Origin: an uncultured Methanobrevibacter sp.
Lineage (GTDB): Archaea > Methanobacteriota > Methanobacteria > Methanobacteriales > Methanobacteriaceae
DNA length: 53,271 bases
Assembly: GCF_946408925.1 (NCBI RefSeq)
Contig: NZ_CAMJUE010000008.1
Location: 1-53,271, forward strand
Direction: 5' to 3'
A program made the position numbers and the translations under genes. Position 1 is the stretch's first letter. Each line of letters starts with the position of its first letter. Below the pieces are notes generated by a model. The model had not been told where the DNA came from and made no database searches. It was given only the letters and a program-made list of their open reading frames with translations. Of this stretch, positions 27,999-36,859 are shown in pieces.

Positions 27999-29498
27999 AT
28001 GAGAGAGTTATATGAAAAAATGATTAATGAGTCAATGGCAGCTCAAAAGGCTGACGTTAGTGTTATATCAGAAAACAGATACAACGACTTTAAAATAACT
28101 GATGCAAAACCATATGCTGATGCAGTATCAGGTATGAAAGCATTAGACAATCAGGCAGAATCCGTAATTAACTTGCATAAGGAATCTGTTAAAAACCATT
28201 ATGAAATATTGTCTTCAATTACCGACACCTTGAAATGTGAAGACGATCCGTTCATTGAACACTTCCAAACCCCTCCTATCCTGGAAATATTATGTGAAGA
28301 GGATGGGGACTTTGCAGATAGTGTTGACAAATTCATTCAGGCCATTGCTGATTGTGAAGCATTGATTGCAAAAGAATCAATCAGAAGATACGGTGGATTT
28401 TATGGACCCACCTGTGTTGTGGACTTTGCTTTAATGCCTGGAAGTACAAGTAATGTTGTAAACCAGATTTTAACAAAAATGGACATTCCGGTAGCTCACA
28501 AACAGGGTATTTTATCTGCAAAATCCTGGGGTATGAACACATCATACGGTATTGGTGATGCCTTTGCCAATGCCATAGAAGATGGTTTGACTGCCGCTCA
28601 GGCAACCGAGAAGGAAATTGAAACATTGCAGATGGTTTATAAAACACCTATTGAAGCACAAGGTACATTAATGGATGATGCAGACCACTCTTCCTTTGAT
28701 GTAAGGGACTATATGAACAAGTATAAAAAGGCAATGACTCCGGTTGTTAAGGCAGCTATGGATGACGGGGTTCATTATGGTAACATTGTAACCGTACTTG
28801 CATACTGTGTTGGTGATATCGGACACCACATTGGCCAGTCCACTTACAACATGTGTAAGGATGATGTAACCATGGCAATTATTCAGGCCACTGCAGGAGT
28901 AATTGAAAATACATTAAGAAACAATCTTGATAAATATAAAACTCCATTTGATGTATTGAAACTTGCAACAGGTTCATCTGCATGTGCAACAGAATTCCTA
29001 CTGGAATTGGATGGATTTACTGCTCCAATGGTTGTTGATATGTTAAACAAAAGATTCCACAACTATGTGCAGCAATATCCAAAAAGAGGAGCTGCTGCTG
29101 AATTGCACAACTGTGACTTCATGGACATGATTTACAGAGGATTCAATGCAATGAGCAATGCAAGAAAAATGCGTTCCTCAAGCGGATATGAAATCATTCC
29201 AAGAATCAAAGGAATGGAAGTTGACTTCACTTCTATCTTAGAAAATGAGGTATTGATGAATCCGCAAAGATACACTTACCCTGCATGTGCCATAACAGTC
29301 AGATTCTCATCACTTATGAGACTTGCAGACTATCCATGTCTTTTAACCTCAGAACCAATTACAGCAACAATGATGACAAACCTCATAGCACTTGACAAAG
29401 AAACTCCTGGTTCTCCTGTAAGAGGATGTAAACAGTGTGCTTCCGCATGCCTTGCAGACAACAAACACGAATACTGTCAATGGAGAGAAGCGGTTTAG
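27999..29498 (+). CDS. DUF2193 family protein
   Basis: A 499-residue soluble protein that I assign to DUF2193, a family mostly from methanogens without known function (from memory of the family). Notable segments are RRYGGFYGPTCVVDFALMPGSTSNVVNQIL, AYCVGDIGHHIGQSTYNMC and RVQQYPKRGAAAELHNCD-like text near residues 355-375. The C-terminus has a Cys cluster C477-x2-C480-x3-C484-x8-C493, which could bind a metal or a Fe-S cluster. AAGGTGAT gives a strong ribosome site. Nine bases separate it from an aquaporin-family channel gene, so the pair is an operon. A function linked to a small neutral solute moved by that channel is plausible but unproven. Confidence 0.85.
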   Translation: MRELYEKMINESMAAQKADVSVISENRYNDFKITDAKPYADAVSGMKALDNQAESVINLHKESVKNHYEILSSITDTLKCEDDPFIEHFQTPPILEILCEEDGDFADSVDKFIQAIADCEALIAKESIRRYGGFYGPTCVVDFALMPGSTSNVVNQILTKMDIPVAHKQGILSAKSWGMNTSYGIGDAFANAIEDGLTAAQATEKEIETLQMVYKTPIEAQGTLMDDADHSSFDVRDYMNKYKKAMTPVVKAAMDDGVHYGNIVTVLAYCVGDIGHHIGQSTYNMCKDDVTMAIIQATAGVIENTLRNNLDKYKTPFDVLKLATGSSACATEFLLELDGFTAPMVVDMLNKRFHNYVQQYPKRGAAAELHNCDFMDMIYRGFNAMSNARKMRSSSGYEIIPRIKGMEVDFTSILENEVLMNPQRYTYPACAITVRFSSLMRLADYPCLLTSEPITATMMTNLIALDKETPGSPVRGCKQCASACLADNKHEYCQWREAV

Positions 29499-29507
29499 GC
29501 GATTAAT

Positions 29508-30281
29508 ATGACTTGTAACATTAGAAAAAAATTCTTTGCAGAATTGCTCGGAACCTTTTTCCTGGTATTCTTCGGAACAGGTTCCGCTGTTGTGACCCTT
29601 TTGGTTTCACAAAGCATCGACCCTTTTAATGTTGGAATCGGCATTCTTGGAGGGCTTGGCGACTGGATTGCAATTGCACTTGTATTCGGTCTAACTGTAA
29701 TGATATGTATATATGTGTTCGGAAAGATTTCCGGAGCACATTTAAATCCTGCAGTAACCATTGGGCTTCTTGTAACCAAAAACATTGCTTTGGTTGACAG
29801 TATCTATTATATTATCGCACAGGTAATCGGCGCATGTATTGGAAGTATTGCATTATTTCTATGCCTTGGAAACCCTGCTGTAGCTATTGGAGGGCTTGGA
29901 GCAACTGCCCCTGGACTTGGAGTGACCTACTGGCAGGCAATGTTTGCGGAGTTCCTCGGAACATTCTTCCTCATGATGGTTGTAATGGGTGTGGCAGTGG
30001 ATAAAAAAGCGGAACCTGGTTTTGCCGGAATATCTATAGGCATGACCGTGGCTGCAGTAATCGCAGTTCTAGGAGCATTCACTGGTGCTTCAATCAACCC
30101 TGCACGTACATTCGGACCATACCTCATGGACATGGTCTTAGGAGGTCAAAACCTTTGGGCATACTTCCCAATATACTTGGTCGGACCGATTCTCGGTGCA
30201 ATTTGTGCGGCATTCTCTTATGCATATCTTGCAAAAGACAGTGGAGTTTGTGAACTCCCACAACCATTTAACGATGAATAA
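29508..30281 (+). CDS. MIP-family channel (aquaporin/aquaglyceroporin, AqpM-like)
   Basis: A 257-residue channel with six helices and two pore half-helices. The two canonical NPA motifs are at residues 80-82 (GAHLNPAV) and 197-199 (GASINPAR), and Arg200 of the selectivity filter is present. A third NPA tripeptide occurs at 122-124 in the loop between them (GNPAVAIGG), which is unusual and probably fortuitous. By similarity it resembles methanogen AqpM, which passes water and glycerol-like solutes. It is the second gene of an operon with DUF2193 and ends in a strong hairpin terminator. Confidence 0.93.
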   Translation: MTCNIRKKFFAELLGTFFLVFFGTGSAVVTLLVSQSIDPFNVGIGILGGLGDWIAIALVFGLTVMICIYVFGKISGAHLNPAVTIGLLVTKNIALVDSIYYIIAQVIGACIGSIALFLCLGNPAVAIGGLGATAPGLGVTYWQAMFAEFLGTFFLMMVVMGVAVDKKAEPGFAGISIGMTVAAVIAVLGAFTGASINPARTFGPYLMDMVLGGQNLWAYFPIYLVGPILGAICAAFSYAYLAKDSGVCELPQPFNDE

Positions 30282-30312
30282 TTCACATTGAATTATTCTC
30301 TTTTTTCTTTTT
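30276..30312 (+). terminator. Terminator of the DUF2193-MIP operon
   Basis: A 10-bp perfect stem GAATAATTCA (30276-30285)/TGAATTATTC (30289-30298) with a 3-nt loop, then a T-rich run. The channel gene's stop TAA (30279-30281) is inside the left arm. Confidence 0.8.
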
Positions 30313-30317
30313 ACAGT

Positions 30318-30330
30318 AACTTATTTATAA
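30318..30330 (+). promoter_or_regulatory. BRE/TATA promoter of the DUF368 gene
   Basis: AACTTATTTATAA lies about 45 bases before the start codon. The same core recurs upstream of galU (50976-50990). Confidence 0.5.
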
Positions 30331-30372
30331 CGCAATGTCTAATAGTATAGTAATTACTTTTTAGGTGATAAA

Positions 30373-31242
30373 TTGAATTTCAACATTAAGGAAGCTTTTT
30401 TAATATTTATACGTGGACTGTTCATGGGTTCTGCAGATATTGTTCCGGGAGTATCCGGTGGAACAATAGCATTGATAACTGGGATCTATGGTCATTTGAT
30501 TGAGGCTATAAGTAACATCAAATTCGGATTCATAAAACCTTTGTTTAAAGGAAATTTAAGGGGATTCTGGACACAGTTGCTTGAAGAGATTGATTTTAAA
30601 TTCTTTATACCTTTGATTTTGGGTATTGGTGTTGCATTTCTGACCTTGGCTAAAGTGGTTACTTACTGTATGGATGTACACACTGCACTGACATTTTCAT
30701 TCTTTTTAGGTCTGATTATAGCTTCAGCAGTAATATTGTTTAAAAAAATAGATAAAATCAACTTTAAACATGTGATTGCAGCTATTGTGGGTTTGATATT
30801 GACTTACATTTTTGTAAGTTTAAACCCTATTGCAGGTGAGCATTCTTTGATTGTATTGTTCATTTCAGGAATGATTGCAATCTGTGCAATGATTTTGCCT
30901 GGTATTTCAGGTTCATTTCTGCTGCTGTTGCTTGGACAATATGAATACATGCTGACCGCTCTTCATGAACTGCATTTTTCAGAGATCATTGTTTTCGTTG
31001 TCGGAGCATTGATTGGAATCCTAGGTTTTTCAAAGATACTCAATTTCCTGTTAAAAAATTATGAAGAAATAACAATGGCATTTCTTATTGGAGTGATGCT
31101 TGGGTCTCTAAAGGTTCCGGGCGTGGAAATAATTAACTCAGTCAGCGTTAACGTGGGTGGAATATTGCCATGTGTTATTGTTGCAGTAATCGGTTTTATT
31201 TTAATTATTGTTTTGGAAACAAGATTTGATTACATCGAATAA
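30373..31242 (+). CDS. DUF368 membrane protein (PopT-type polyprenyl-phosphate transporter family)
   Basis: A 289-residue membrane protein. The family signature is near the start: GLFMGSADIVPGVSGGTIA, and a related second copy occurs as MIAICAMILPGISGSFLLLLLGQY. Bacterial DUF368 proteins (PopT) return undecaprenyl phosphate across the membrane for wall synthesis. In a pseudomurein archaeon the homologue may recycle the C55 lipid carrier; that is inference. The start is TTG at 30373, preceded by AGGTGAT; the next ATG (30424) would remove the conserved first helix. No terminator hairpin follows, only a T-run. Confidence 0.9.
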   Translation: MNFNIKEAFLIFIRGLFMGSADIVPGVSGGTIALITGIYGHLIEAISNIKFGFIKPLFKGNLRGFWTQLLEEIDFKFFIPLILGIGVAFLTLAKVVTYCMDVHTALTFSFFLGLIIASAVILFKKIDKINFKHVIAAIVGLILTYIFVSLNPIAGEHSLIVLFISGMIAICAMILPGISGSFLLLLLGQYEYMLTALHELHFSEIIVFVVGALIGILGFSKILNFLLKNYEEITMAFLIGVMLGSLKVPGVEIINSVSVNVGGILPCVIVAVIGFILIIVLETRFDYIE

Positions 31243-31301
31243 TCAAATCCAATCACTTTTTTTTTAAAATTTATTAACAATTAAAAATATAGTTTAATAT
31301 A

Positions 31302-33890
31302 ATGCTAGTTTTAAAAAAGATTAAAAAACAGTGGAGATTATATCCGATAGGTTCACCGAAAGGTGCTCTAAATCATAAACGGGAACCTGAATTTGTAGGT
31401 AACATCAAATTCAGTCATGAAGGTGATTCTCTAGCCATTTCTCGTTTTGTGGCGGATTATAACTTTAAGGACAACTCCACTTTGAATGAAAAATTGCTTC
31501 CTCCGGGGGAGGTTATCAAGCTTTTACGTTCTCAGGCTGTTTTTCTAGCCACTAAAGATGAAAAGGTTGAAAGATACTTAAAATCACTAAATATTAAGGT
31601 TAGATATACTCAGGTCTGTGATTTTTGTGCTTATGATGGCAATATCACTATTGTAAACTCTGAATATTCCTATAAATATAACAACCAGTTGATATGTAAG
31701 GATTGTGCTCATGACACCATTAAAAATGAAATCAAACTTCAAGGGTTTGATAAAAAGATTTTCAGAAACTTAAAGTCCACACTGGAAAAAACAGGGAGTC
31801 TGGAAAAGACTTTATCTGTTCTTGACCCTCACTTTGACCCGTTAAAAAACAGAAAACTGACTCTATTTGACAAGACCAGAAAATCAAAGCATATTATTCC
31901 TCCAATTGACATGAAACGTTTAAAAATTAACAAGAAATTCAAAAAGGTGCTGTTGGATTCGGGAAATACCAAACTCCTCCCGGTTCAATACTTGGCTATC
32001 AAGGAGGGTCTTTTAAAGGGTGAGGATCTTTTGGTAGTAAGTGCCACAGGTTCGGGTAAAACTCTGGTTGGTGAGCTTGCGGGAATCTCACAGGCGTTAA
32101 AAGGCAAGAAATTTGTTTTTCTAACTCCGTTGGTTGCATTGGCAAATCAGAAATATCGCGACTTTAAAAAGAAATATTCAAAACTGGGCTTGAAAGTGGC
32201 AATTAAAGTTGGAAGAAATCGTGTTAAGGCAAAAGGTGAGCTGAATCTGCCTGATTCGGATGTTTCCAATGCAGATATTGTTGTTGCAACCTATGAGGGA
32301 ATAGATTATCTTTTAAGAAATGGCAACTCAAAGAGTCTGTCCAATTTAGGTGTGGTTCTGATAGATGAAATTCACATGATTGATGATGAAGACCGTGGAA
32401 CACGTCTTAATGGTTTGATAAAGCGTCTTAAGCATCTCTATCCTAAAACTCAAATCATAGGGCTCTCTGCTACTGTCAAAAATCCAGAATTTTTGGCATC
32501 TGAGTTTAATATGAAACTGGTTGAATATGCAGAACGTCCCGTGCCTTTGGAAAGGCATCTTGTTTATGTGAGAAATGAATCCTCTAAACGGCATATCATG
32601 CAGAAGCTTGTCAAAAGGGAATTCAACACCAAATCAAAGAAAGGTTATCGTGGCCAAACCATAATATTTACCAATTCAAGACGAAAGACACACCAGATTG
32701 CAAACTACCTGATGAATAAGCATGTCAATGCCCAGGCATATCATGCAGGTTTGTCTTATTATAAAAAGGAAAAGATTGAAAAGGATTTTGATAGGGGAAA
32801 AATTTCATGTGTGGTAACAACTGCAGCTCTTGCGGCGGGTGTTGATTTTCCGGCGTCACAGGTAATATTTGATTCTCTTGTCATGGGTAACAAGTGGATC
32901 AATCCGAATGAGTTTTCCCAGATGATTGGCCGTGCCGGAAGACCTTCATACCATGACAGAGGTATTGTTTATCTTTTGCCTGAAGTTGGAAATGATTTTC
33001 AGGGAGATTCAGAGGAGGCAATGGCATTGGACCTTCTTGAAAGCAACAGTGATGATGTTTATATTGAATATGATGAGGAATCCGCATATGAACAGATTCT
33101 TGCGGATATTTCATCCACCTCCATTAAATCAACCAATGAATTAAATAAGTTCTACAGGGATATTGATGTGCCTATAAGCATTAGTATTGCTGTTGATGAA
33201 ATGGAGGATTTGGAACTGATTAACCGTGTTGCAAATAAATTGGAAGTGACAAAATATGGAAGGGCAACCTCAGTTTCATTTTTATCAATTGCCGATGCGG
33301 AATTTATAAAAAATACATTGAATGACAGGAATTACCTTAAGCATTATGTTGGCCATTCTCCAATGTATAAGAAAAAGGACAAGTACGACAAATTGAAGGT
33401 ATTGATTCTTGCAATGGCCATGGATTTGGAAATGTTTGAAAATGCATATCTTTCAAGCGTTATTCACAATCAGATATCAAATGCATTAAAAATCAAATTT
33501 TCAACAAGATTATTTGCCGAATCAACAATGGATATCATATCAAGTGGTGAGGCTATTGACAAGGTGGACAAAAAATTCCAGGATGCGTTGATTAGGATAC
33601 AATCCGATTTCATGCAGTGCAGATGTCAGGACAGGCCATTCTGCCAATGCCTTCAAAGGGGAATTTCAGAGGTTATTGTTCATGAAAGGCTTAAGGGCAA
33701 AGACCCTCAGGATATTTCAACCAAACTCTTTAGAAAATATCAGATTCAGGTTTATCCCGGAGATATCTTCTCATGGCTTGATAATTTCGTTAAAAATTTG
33801 GATGCTATAAAAAGAATAGCTAAAGCTTATAATAAAAAGAATATAGTTAAAAAGACAAACTACTTAATTAAAAAGATTGAAAATGGGTGA
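31302..33890 (+). CDS. SF2 DEAD/DEAH-box helicase (DUF5814-type)
   Basis: An 862-residue nucleic-acid helicase. An N-terminal module of about 200 residues, which I believe is DUF5814, contains a zinc-ribbon (Cys106, Cys109, Cys132, Cys135). The helicase core then has Walker A SATGSGKT (248-254), the DEIH box (355-358), LSAT (motif III) and QMIGRAGRP (motif VI). A Cys-rich stretch near residues 772-784 (CRCQDRPFCQC) may bind a second metal. It resembles Hel308/Ski2-like enzymes in the core. Its stop overlaps the HerA-like gene frame, and the two are translationally coupled. The role is probably DNA repair or replication restart, but this is not established. Confidence 0.9.
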   Translation: MLVLKKIKKQWRLYPIGSPKGALNHKREPEFVGNIKFSHEGDSLAISRFVADYNFKDNSTLNEKLLPPGEVIKLLRSQAVFLATKDEKVERYLKSLNIKVRYTQVCDFCAYDGNITIVNSEYSYKYNNQLICKDCAHDTIKNEIKLQGFDKKIFRNLKSTLEKTGSLEKTLSVLDPHFDPLKNRKLTLFDKTRKSKHIIPPIDMKRLKINKKFKKVLLDSGNTKLLPVQYLAIKEGLLKGEDLLVVSATGSGKTLVGELAGISQALKGKKFVFLTPLVALANQKYRDFKKKYSKLGLKVAIKVGRNRVKAKGELNLPDSDVSNADIVVATYEGIDYLLRNGNSKSLSNLGVVLIDEIHMIDDEDRGTRLNGLIKRLKHLYPKTQIIGLSATVKNPEFLASEFNMKLVEYAERPVPLERHLVYVRNESSKRHIMQKLVKREFNTKSKKGYRGQTIIFTNSRRKTHQIANYLMNKHVNAQAYHAGLSYYKKEKIEKDFDRGKISCVVTTAALAAGVDFPASQVIFDSLVMGNKWINPNEFSQMIGRAGRPSYHDRGIVYLLPEVGNDFQGDSEEAMALDLLESNSDDVYIEYDEESAYEQILADISSTSIKSTNELNKFYRDIDVPISISIAVDEMEDLELINRVANKLEVTKYGRATSVSFLSIADAEFIKNTLNDRNYLKHYVGHSPMYKKKDKYDKLKVLILAMAMDLEMFENAYLSSVIHNQISNALKIKFSTRLFAESTMDIISSGEAIDKVDKKFQDALIRIQSDFMQCRCQDRPFCQCLQRGISEVIVHERLKGKDPQDISTKLFRKYQIQVYPGDIFSWLDNFVKNLDAIKRIAKAYNKKNIVKKTNYLIKKIENG

Positions 33891-33898
33891 GCATTAAA

Positions 33899-35491
33899 AT
33901 GTTTGCAGAAGATAAAATTTTAATTGGTTGTAATGAAAACACCGAAGTGTTTTTATTACCTAAACTGGCTAACCGTCACGGGTTAATAGCCGGTGCAACT
34001 GGAACAGGTAAAACAATAACATTGAAAACATTGGCAGAGTCATTTTCCGATATGGGCGTTCCTGTATTTCTGGCTGATATGAAGGGAGACATTTCAGGTC
34101 TTGCCAAAATCGGTTCCGAAACCGATAAAATCAGAACAAATGTTGAAAAATATAATCTTGCAGATAAGGGATTCAGATATCAGGCATATCCTGTTGAATT
34201 TTGGGATTTGTTTGGCCAAAAAGGCCTTCCTGTAAGAGTGTCCATGTCTGAAATGGGTCCGATGTTACTTGGTAAAATTTTAAACCTGTCAGAAGCCCAG
34301 CAGGGTGTGCTGAATATCGTATTTAGGGTAGCCGATGAAAAATCATTGTTCATCATTGACATAAAGGACTTAAAATCAATGATAAATCATGTTGTTGAAA
34401 ACAAGGTTGAATATGAAAGCCAATATGGTGCAATTGCTGAAAAATCAGCCAACACCATATTGAGAAGTCTAATCACCCTTGAAGACCAGGGAGGAAATGA
34501 CTTTTTCGGTGAACCTGCACTTGACTTAAATGACTTTATGAATGTGGACGATAACGGCAAGGGAATAATAAATATTTTAGATGCTCAAAAATTATCCTTG
34601 TCTCCAGAACTCTACTCAACATTTCTTCTGTGGATGTTATCCAATCTATATCAGAACCTGCCGGAAGTGGGAGACATGGACAAGCCTAAATTCGTATTCT
34701 TCTTTGATGAGGCACACCTTCTATTCGAGGACATCACACCTGAACTTGGCAAAAAAATCGAACAGATTGTAAGGCTGATACGCTCAAAAGGTGTGGGATT
34801 ATACTTTATTTCACAATCACCTGCTGATATTCCTGACGATATATTGGCACAGCTTGGAAACCGTGTACAGCATGCGCTTCACGCATACACTCCAAAAGAC
34901 CAAAAGGCAGTAAAGGTTGCCGCTGAAACATTCCGTCAAAATCCCGAGTTTGACACTGCAGATGTAATCTCTGAGTTGGGTATCGGTCAGGCATTGGTGT
35001 CAGTTTTGGAAGAAGGTGGAGCTCCGGGAATTGTTCATAAGGTTGATATCATACCTCCGCAAAGCTACATTGGAGCAATTGATGATGCAATGCGGACTGA
35101 TTTAATCAATCTTTCGGAATTGAAATCTAAGTATGGGGATGCTGTTGATCCGCTTTCCGCTTATGAAATGCTTCTTGAAAAGGTTGACTCAAATCCAAAT
35201 ATCGAAAGTGAAGTGCCTCAGATTGATAAAGAAATTGTCGAAGAGGCAAAAGTGGAAGTTGAAAAACAAGAAGAATCATCACAGGAAACTCCTCAACAGC
35301 CTGGTGCGGCTGATGTAATTGGTGGTATTTTAGGCACTGTTTTAGGAGGCCAACAACAGACCAAAGGTAAAAAAACCAAAAAATCAGCTCAACAGAAAGC
35401 TATAGAAAAGGCGGCTTCACAGGCAATGAACACTGCCGCACGTGAAGTTACAAAAGGAATCATGAGAGGGATATTCGGACAAATGAAATGA
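33899..35491 (+). CDS. HerA-like/DUF853 P-loop ATPase
   Basis: A 530-residue ATPase of the FtsK/HerA superfamily, DUF853 (YjgR) branch. Walker A is GATGTGKT (residues 32-39), Walker B FVFFFDEAHLLF, and a sensor region LYFISQSPADIPDDILAQLGNRVQHAL matches the family. The C-terminal tail (about 430-530) is charged and ends GGILGTVLGG...RGIFGQMK, typical of DUF853. HerA proteins pump double-stranded DNA, with NurA in repair; no NurA is next to it. I chose ATG 33899 with GGGTGA eight bases upstream; a GTG at 33887 overlaps the helicase end by four bases and is an alternative. Confidence 0.9.
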   Translation: MFAEDKILIGCNENTEVFLLPKLANRHGLIAGATGTGKTITLKTLAESFSDMGVPVFLADMKGDISGLAKIGSETDKIRTNVEKYNLADKGFRYQAYPVEFWDLFGQKGLPVRVSMSEMGPMLLGKILNLSEAQQGVLNIVFRVADEKSLFIIDIKDLKSMINHVVENKVEYESQYGAIAEKSANTILRSLITLEDQGGNDFFGEPALDLNDFMNVDDNGKGIINILDAQKLSLSPELYSTFLLWMLSNLYQNLPEVGDMDKPKFVFFFDEAHLLFEDITPELGKKIEQIVRLIRSKGVGLYFISQSPADIPDDILAQLGNRVQHALHAYTPKDQKAVKVAAETFRQNPEFDTADVISELGIGQALVSVLEEGGAPGIVHKVDIIPPQSYIGAIDDAMRTDLINLSELKSKYGDAVDPLSAYEMLLEKVDSNPNIESEVPQIDKEIVEEAKVEVEKQEESSQETPQQPGAADVIGGILGTVLGGQQQTKGKKTKKSAQQKAIEKAASQAMNTAAREVTKGIMRGIFGQMK

Positions 35492-35501
35492 GGTGATAAA
35501 A

Positions 35502-35993
35502 ATGGCTCATCCGCACAAAAAAGCAATATCAGACATGTCCTCAGCATCATTGATTGGTGTTATTGAGGAGTCAAAGATGACCTATGTACGTGAAAACTTA
35601 AGCATATTTTTACATGAAAATCAAATCAAGCTCTTAAAACAGGTTAAAAAACACGAAAAACCTCATCACAAAAAGATTAGGATTAAACAATTTGAAAAGG
35701 CTAAAAAGGATGACCTGTTCAATCTTCATTTGGGACTCTATATGAAGAAATATGAGAAACTGGCAAAACTCGGACTGATTGTGGTTGACAAGCAACCCAA
35801 TAATGGACTTGAATACGACTGCACATTAACATCAAAAGGTATTGAAGTTTTAGATGAAATCAATAATCTTGAAAGTGAATGGGAAAAGGTTGTTGGCATA
35901 ACCGATGATGCAAAAGAGGTTTTAAAAGGCATTGCTTTAAACTCCTTTGAAATTTCTTATAAACACAAGAAAAAGCAGGGATTCATATTTTAA
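35502..35993 (+). CDS. Winged-helix-like small protein downstream of HerA-like ATPase
   Basis: A 163-residue basic protein without a family I can name. The second half reads as a winged helix: helices to about residue 110 (KKYEKLAKLGLIVV) followed by a short wing (GLEYDCTLTSKGIEVLDEI). The first half is rich in Lys and His. I chose ATG 35502 with GAGGTGAT upstream; the SD overlaps the stop of the ATPase gene. The tight coupling suggests that it works with the HerA-like ATPase, perhaps as a DNA-binding or regulatory subunit. Its 3' end overlaps a convergent GIY-YIG gene by 11 bases. Confidence 0.8.
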   Translation: MAHPHKKAISDMSSASLIGVIEESKMTYVRENLSIFLHENQIKLLKQVKKHEKPHHKKIRIKQFEKAKKDDLFNLHLGLYMKKYEKLAKLGLIVVDKQPNNGLEYDCTLTSKGIEVLDEINNLESEWEKVVGITDDAKEVLKGIALNSFEISYKHKKKQGFIF

Positions 35994-36402
35994 AAAAATC
36001 ATATTCCATGGCTATTGAATCATAAGCGTCTTTAACGCATTCAATAGCTTCATTTCTATCTTTGAAATGATATAGGTGGCTTTTGCACTCACAGTCACTG
36101 CATCCGAAGCCTTCAATTCCATATGTCCTTGATGATATGTATTGTGATAGATCACACTCTATTTTTCTTTTTGATTCATTGTAAATTATCTCAGTTATTG
36201 TTGCTTTTTTTAAAAGGTAGTCAATGTGCCAGTGAAGTTTCTTTTTATTGCTTAAATGCCTTTTCAAACGGGATTCAAGATAGTTCATGGCTGAACCTAC
36301 ATATACATAATATCCCTTTTTGAAATCGACTCTTCCAAGTTTTCCAATTTTGATTTTTGATGAATCATCTAAATTGATTATCAGACAGTAGCATCCTTTC
36401 AT
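35983..36402 (-). CDS. GIY-YIG nuclease-like protein (DUF123)
   Basis: A 139-residue protein. The GIY-YIG core is at the start as GCYCLII and YYVYVGSA, followed by the conserved Arg helix (LESRLKRHL) and HWHIDYLL. It belongs to the DUF123 branch, in which a Cys-rich C-terminal part is usual; here CSDCECKSHLYHF. Such proteins resemble the catalytic domain of UvrC and endonuclease III partners in archaea but have no proven substrate. It converges on the winged-helix gene of the helicase block with an 11-base overlap. Confidence 0.9.
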   Translation of the reverse strand: MKGCYCLIINLDDSSKIKIGKLGRVDFKKGYYVYVGSAMNYLESRLKRHLSNKKKLHWHIDYLLKKATITEIIYNESKRKIECDLSQYISSRTYGIEGFGCSDCECKSHLYHFKDRNEAIECVKDAYDSIAMEYDFFKI

Positions 36403-36859
36403 TATGGTTCCCCATATTTTTAATATTAAACTATTTGTCGTCTTTAACTTAAAGTTTGTTCCATTTCATATGCGGTTATAAACTTAAAGTATTTTCTCTG
36501 ACAGATGTTTCGGTTAAATTTTCTAATAAGGATGTTTTGTCTTTTTGGATTGTTGTCCTTTTGTATGATGTTTTTACTATTTTTATATCCTTTTTTAGAG
36601 TATGTTTATATGAAAACATATCTATTATTATATTTAAAGAATTCACTTGTTTTTTTATTTAATATATGTTCTATTGCATCTTTTGATTGAAGATTAAAGT
36701 CTGTTAAGGTATTAAAAGATGGATTAAAAAAATTAGATTACAAATTCTCATTCCTTTGTATAAGTTATTTGATAAACTTTAAATATTATTTTATTAAATA
36801 TATATTAATCGTATTCAATATTTTTTGAATATATTTATCAATAAAAATGGGGATTAATT
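36403..36859. other. Gene-free interval before the first adhesin
   Basis: I see no supported gene. Short open frames at 36456-36690 lack ribosome sites and read as low-complexity Phe/Leu/Ile. The right end holds the adhesin promoter (TTTAAATA, 36778-36785) and a leader hairpin TATTCAA (36812-36818)/TTGAATA (36825-36831) that would start within a few bases of the transcript 5' end. Confidence 0.65.

Noticed and set aside
36456-36690. Two overlapping open frames of 61 and 68 residues in the gap before the first adhesin
   Set aside because: No ribosome site, low-complexity hydrophobic translation and overlap with each other; expected by chance in T-rich DNA.
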